A DNA stretch of 64,000 nucleotides, from contig OX485803.1 in the NCBI GenBank assembly GCA_950295325.1, positions 25,792,001-25,856,000 of the forward strand, in the 5' to 3' direction. Position 1 is the stretch's first letter, and each line of letters opens with the position of its first letter. The notes below the pieces were generated by a model. The model did no database searches. It worked only from the letters and a program-made list of their open reading frames with translations, and had not been told where the DNA came from. This document shows positions 59,601-64,000 of the stretch, piece after piece. Source of the stretch: Polytrichum commune (lineage: Eukaryota; Streptophyta; Polytrichopsida; Polytrichales; Polytrichaceae). The position numbers and the translations under genes are program-made.

Positions 59601-59731
59601 GTGATATTGAGAGAAAGAATGAATTAATTTTGTCGTTGCAGAAAGAACTTCAGGAGATCAGCAGACGATGCTTGAAATGTACAGGAAACAATAATCTTTT
59701 GTCAAATCGGTTGCACTTCTATCCGGTGTAA
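44631..59731 (+). CDS. GMI1/SMCHD1-like GHKL ATPase with hinge-like C-terminus
   Basis: In plants GMI1 aids DNA repair by recombination; animal SMCHD1 acts in silencing. 36 exons, one frame, 2133 residues: 44631-45098, 45400-432, 45629-709, 45856-908, 46009-083, 46227-355, 46447-567, 46760-828, 46965-47066, 47223-391, 47508-593, 48052-177, 48526-613, 49062-096, 49313-397, 49698-889, 50268-432, 50765-786, 51135-249, 51450-566, 51696-52031, 52202-344, 52459-654, 52805-943, 53060-181, 53303-401, 53581-647, 53735-835, 54093-350, 54489-638, 55118-56356, 56885-969, 57150-423, 57906-58088, 58193-561, 59422-731. GHKL motifs are ADEVDNALQAVW (Asn196), FDTGLGMD (224-229) and KYGAGGVAAALHLG (266-279). 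Residues 1728-1800 and 2060-2115 look coiled-coil, and 1847-2031 is a hinge-like region as in GMI1 and DMS3. The 46,828 donor is GC. Exon 29 could start at 54,099. The family is judged from memory of motifs. Confidence 0.85.
45629..46355 (+). other. exons encoding the GHKL ATP-binding core
   Basis: Four exons (45629-45709, 45856-45908, 46009-46083, 46227-46355) carry the N box (ADEVDN, split by an intron exactly between Val and Asp), the G1 box (DTGLGM) and the G2 box (YGAGGV). In GHKL enzymes the N-box Asn holds magnesium and the preceding acidic residue activates water. The acidic residue of ALADEVDN is conserved, so catalytic activity is plausible. The apparent longer frame past 45,709 is intron read-through: joining at 45,731 gives a stop, joining at 45,709 restores the motif. 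Confidence 0.88.
58660..59040 (+). mobile_element. dispersed repeat F, copy 2, in the last intron of the ATPase gene
   Basis: Lies inside the 860-bp intron 58,562-59,421. It shares GGTATTAAAGAACCTACC-, GGTGGGTATCTCAAGG-, TGATATTAGGTCC- and ATCATCAAATATCCATAC-type blocks with 9,719-10,110 in the same orientation. This explains why the last intron is much longer than its neighbours. The splice sites on both sides are intact. Confidence 0.65.
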
Positions 59732-61782
59732 GAATGAGCTAACAATCAAGGGTTTGCTCATTATTTCCAGCTTATAGGTGTGTGTAACTTAAAGGAACTT
59801 TCCATAGGCTATGGTGGAAGTAGTTGGCTGTAGATTTTCCATTGCCTTTAGGCTATTCTCGTGTACAGTTACATCCTTTTGCTATAGGCTTGAGTTTCCC
59901 ATAGCCTTAGGAGTTGAGAATTGGCTCCCCTAAGGTAGATTATGATCAATTCTTTGACCAAAACAGAAGAGCTCAATTCAATCTTTTTGGCTATCTTCAC
60001 ATTAAATCTGTGACATTTCTGAAGCCTTGTTCAAAGGGGTTGCAAAAAGTTGATTTCTCAGAGGTTTCAATTAGCTACGGAATTAGATTGATGATATTTA
60101 TGTATGTAAGCTGTATGTGTTAAAAGCAACTTATGATCTCCTGGATTCCATGAAGAGATGTGACCAGAACAATTGATTGCTTTCAAGTAACTATCAGTCA
60201 GAAAGAGGCAGTACATTTTTTCTGCACTAAACTGTGATTGAATCTGTTATAAGTTTTTGTAAAGTTAAGTCAACATAATTTCACCAAATACCAGTTCACC
60301 ACCAAACTGTGAGTCTTACCTCTGGAATTTTTACCCTCTGTACCTGTACTCCGTTGCATTTTCAAGAATTTCATCCATGTCAACTAAAAGAGTAGCGCAA
60401 GTTCATATATCCTTTGTCACCTCTCTTGGGGAAATCGCCCATGAGGATAAAAACTTTGTGCTCCAATCCATCACAACCTTGAGGCTACCTAGTAGACGAA
60501 TGCACCGGGCAACCTCACCTTGAAGATTCCATCCACCAGGTTGTGGGTCTCTAATCTAACTCTACCTTGACACCCAGAATTGATACCAACAAAGACATTC
60601 AATTGCAACCCAATAGACTGAATTGAAAAAAATACCAAATCCAATTCATGTCTTGCAAGCCAGATTGCCCATGCCGAAAACAGTAGCGATCTTGCAACCC
60701 ATGAAACCCACAAAACTCAAGGGCTTAAACCAAGACTTTGTAATAACTTACAATTCACTATACATTATGGAGCTTTGGAATGGTAAGGATGCATGGGTGA
60801 TGACAAAGTCACTGTCCAAATTTCCAAAACGGCTGGCCATTGACGATAACATGTTGAGCAGACAGTTGGGAGGGATGGCTGGGACATTGATTCGGGTGCA
60901 ATGGGTTAGGACAGCACAAGCCCAAACTAATGACACGCATGATCACTTTGCAACAGTTCTCAATTGCTAACATGCAAGCAACAACACCACCAAGACAAAC
61001 AAGGTTGGATCTTGAATTGGCTTCCACATATAGAAACGCACAAGATAGAAAACCAACTCATAGGGATCAGATAACAATTTGTACAACAGTCCTTCAGAAG
61101 AGCTCCTTCAAAATGGCCATTTGTAGATTGAAATGAAATATAGATATCGTGGTCGAATAAACGAACCCACCCTAAATACTCAACAAGTGCGTTTCCAAGG
61201 ATTCTGACATAAAATAACATGTGTCTGGCTGAGAGTTTTTACAGAAAAACCCATGAGTAGATTTTTTTCACAAGAGAACAGGAATACAGTGTGCATGTTC
61301 AATGGCTTCCATCAGTTCATACTAGAAAGGCCATGTTGAGCATTTGCAATTCACAGCATATTCTACAGTAATGCATTTATGGGCCTCCAACCAACCTAAC
61401 CAACAACCAGATCTGAGATTCTGAACTTCTGTATGTGCTGTCAGGTCTCAAAGCAATGATACCGTTACTTCGCTTCATAAAATGTCATTTACCTGAGTTG
61501 CCAATGGACACCAACTTGACGGTTACTGTGTCCAGGGATCAAGCCGAAAAGGATCGATCCACAGTTTTTGGCAAGTTCTGAGTTCTATAGTTCTTTACAC
61601 CCATACTTGGTGCCTACATCTAATACAAATTTGCAGCATCCACTGGAGCAACAAACGAAAAAAGGGTATGAGCTTTCCGAAATTTTGTTTCTCAAACTTA
61701 CCAAAATTTACTTGGACCAAGGATGTGACCATGAAAGTCAGCCATGATACATTTCAAGAATGGACATGGTACACGGGGTACC
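59732..61782. other. 3' ends of two converging genes, no further gene seen
   Basis: The stop codons of the ATPase gene (plus) and the kinase gene (minus) face each other 2.05 kb apart. A repeated phrase around 59,810-59,920 (CCATAGGCTATGG.., TTCCATTGCCTTTAGGCTAT, TTTCCCATAGCCTTAGG) is probably 3' untranslated sequence with a minor repeat. A frame at 60,623-60,970 (115 codons, +) has no domain I recognise. Polyadenylation sites could not be placed. Confidence 0.5.
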
Positions 61783-63931
61783 TCACATCACCATCACCTC
61801 AGCGTCAGGTGGGTGTGAAAAACCATTCTTTACAACTCCCATAGAGAGTACTTCATGCACTTTGCCATTGGTTGGAACCTTGGGAGACAGTTGGGACGTT
61901 GAATTCTGTAGGATGATTTGAACCATATAGTCTTGGTTGATAGGTTTGGTTAAAAATGCATCCATCCCAGCAAGTAGGCACTTCTGTTCATCACTGGCCA
62001 TCGCATTTGCTGTCAGGGCTATTATGGATGTCCTTTGCTGTCCCTCATTTTCGGCATCTCTGACAGCTTTGCAAGCTTCGTACCCATCCATCACAGGCAT
62101 CTGTCACAACCAGAACCACAGAATATCAGACAAATGAATTTCTAGATGCAGAGAACTACAAATATCTTCCTCAATCTTTTTTGGGAAATGTCGCCTGCTC
62201 AAGTTCATGTTGCTACAAGATCTACAAATACAACAGCTTCAAAAGGCAATACGAACCTTGGCTATCACCAGCACAAAAATTGTGTCATAACCTAGATAGA
62301 TGTCAAGGAGAATCCCTACGACTAAAAACCACAGACACACTTACATGAATAAATTTTGCTTCATGCAATCAAGAAGATACCTGACAGTCCATGAGGATAC
62401 AATTGAAAGGAGGCTGGCCATTATTCATGCGGTTGACAACAGCTGTTAAAACCTCCCGCCCATTAGCAGCTTCATGTGTACAAGCCCCAAGCTTCCGTAG
62501 CATTGCAACAGCCAGTTTCCGCAATAATGGTGTATCCTCGGCCACCATAATCTCTAGTTTCTCAAGGGGCTTTGGCATGGCCCGACCGAGAGTCTTGTTT
62601 TTCTTGGGTCTAGCCCTTTGAAAATTGTTCAAGGTTCTGGTTGTAGGAGGAGGGCTCGCATCTTGAACTAGGTTGCTGACTTCAGGGAGAATCGGTGTGA
62701 GGATGACTTTAGCAGCCTGCTCAGAAGTTGTAATTGGGAGTAAACTCGATAGAGACAGTTCTGCTTTCGCCGGACCTGTTGATGAGACCTCAGAATCACA
62801 TCTGTAAGGATCATCCCACTCTTGCTGTTTAGCATAAGCTAATGCATTTGACGAAAGAATTCTTGGTCTGTCAGACTCTGTTATAGGTAAGGGATCCCCC
62901 CCCTCACGAGCTATTTGTTGGAAGAGCTCTTTTAAGCGAGCAGAGTGTAATGGCCGCCTTACTGTGATAGAGTTTCGAACAGATCTTAACGCTGCCTTCA
63001 CAGGTTCTGGAGTATTAGAAGCTGTGACCCAGATAACTAAAAGGTTGCGCTGAATGTTTGTCAATTGCCGCTCATTCAAGTCAAGTTTCTCAAGACCAAG
63101 AGCATCAAGACATAAAGCAGAAGTCCCCGTTAAGAATCCTGCTTGTCGAAGGTACTCCTCAAGATAATCATGTTCAACAATACTTGGTAACAAGCTTATA
63201 TCAATAATCAATAATTGCCGTTCTTGTCCACTTAAAGCCTTTGATCCAATATTCTTCCAACTTTTCCAAAATTCATAACGGCTAGACCACTTTGGAACAG
63301 ATGCTCTTGGGCTCTTTGCACCCCCTTCCAATGCTAAAGTTGATGCCTGAACAGACTCTGCAATATACCTCTGTGTCAACCCTGAGGGTCCTTTTCTCTG
63401 GTCAGCCAATATTCCATTTAAAGCTCTCATGTGAAGTAAAATTTCATCCCATGTGTCGCATTGATGAGCCACAAGACCCCATGATTTAACCCATCGAGCA
63501 ACTACGGAGCGACAGTCAGCTTCTGGGATGCCAAGAACCACCTCAGCTCCTTGTAAAGAAGATGGTAGAAGGAAGGGGCCTCTTTCAATCTTCAAAGAAC
63601 GTTGGAAGGCAATCGTGAACTGAAACAAAGATCCTGGGCCGATCTTTTCCACAATCCTGATGTTCCCACCCATTATCTGTACAAGTGACTTGACAATGCC
63701 CAGGCCTAATCCTGTGCCTCCATGCCTGCAGATAGTCCATGTTGACATGAGGACTCATTTGGTAGTAGTAAGAAATATTGCTGGTATTCATTGAGTGAAG
63801 ACCTTCATGTAGCTATAATCTGTCAACATCAATTACAATGCAGTCAAACAAAGCATTAAAGGAAGTGGCTTACGTTCGAGTTGTGCTTGCATCGCCCTGA
63901 ACAAAGTTTTCGAAAACACGCTCCCTCAAGG
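61783..63931 (-). CDS. hybrid histidine kinase, 3' part (partial at right edge)
   Basis: Three exons in transcription order: 63931-63874, 63725-62381 and 62100-61783; the 5' part lies beyond the window. The first exon gives [18 protein letters not shown], the F box. The second opens with [20 protein letters not shown], the G2 ATP-lid motif of a histidine kinase. Next comes a degenerate receiver-like region (about 63,560-62,930: [37 protein letters not shown]), a serine/proline-rich linker, and then a true receiver: [26 protein letters not shown] with phospho-acceptor Asp at 62,387-62,389, IIALTANAM and FLTKPI. The phosphate goes from kinase His to receiver Asp and on to a transfer protein, controlling hormone or osmotic responses. 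The [22 protein letters not shown] pattern resembles AHK1/AHK5-type more than the cytokinin-receptor receivers as I recall them, but the sensor domain needed to decide is missing. Confidence 0.88.
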
Positions 63932-64000
63932 CTGCATACACAGTTCCATTCAGAAAGTACCAATCAGATGCCTCGTACAAGATACAACAGTAAAGTCAAA

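Noticed and set aside
60623-60970. 115-codon frame as a gene or retroelement piece
   Set aside because: There is no catalytic motif or known domain, and it lies between two converging genes' 3' ends.

Overview
The window looks like nuclear DNA of a land plant. Three spliced protein genes have GT-AG introns of roughly 60-1100 bp, and all three belong to families that plants carry: a threonine aspartase, a GMI1/SMCHD1-like GHKL ATPase and a hybrid histidine kinase. The AT-rich space between them is full of small non-autonomous DNA transposons and microsatellites. I cannot name the species. Moderate divergence from flowering-plant versions as I know them makes a non-seed plant plausible, but that is only an impression. 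I saw no tRNA, rRNA, CRISPR array or bacterial-type operon.

Layout. Positions 1-15.8 kb hold no gene I can support. They carry five copies of a 223-252 bp hAT-like MITE family with 8-bp target duplications, several other repeat families, a 49-bp-arm hairpin and microsatellites. Positions 15,806-19,606 are a 3.8 kb PIF/Harbinger-type element with terminal inverted repeats and a TTA duplication. It encodes one intact 458-aa SANT/Myb-like protein on the minus strand, and I see no transposase. Positions 20.7-26.4 kb, minus strand, are an 11-exon threonine aspartase (Taspase 1-like) gene. The boundary of its first exon has been duplicated in tandem inside intron 1. Positions 26.7-43.1 kb are a repeat-rich desert with mariner-like, hAT-like, Harbinger-like and foldback MITEs, including one stack with two insertions inside an older element.

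Positions 44.6-59.7 kb, plus strand, hold a 36-coding-exon gene. I rebuilt it exon by exon in one continuous reading frame of 2133 residues. It has an N-terminal GHKL ATPase, a long middle region, and a C-terminal hinge-like region flanked by coiled coils. Positions 61.8-63.9 kb, minus strand and running off the right edge, hold the 3' part of a hybrid histidine kinase. The two genes converge.

The genes are not a functional cluster. The aspartase is a self-cleaving processing protease of the Ntn-hydrolase superfamily, the ATPase is a chromatin/DNA-repair type protein, and the kinase is a phosphorelay sensor. The unusual content is the transposon archaeology: several families show matching target duplications, one insertion has a related empty site elsewhere in the window, and nested insertions give relative ages. 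All exon boundaries were placed by eye from splice motifs and reading phase.
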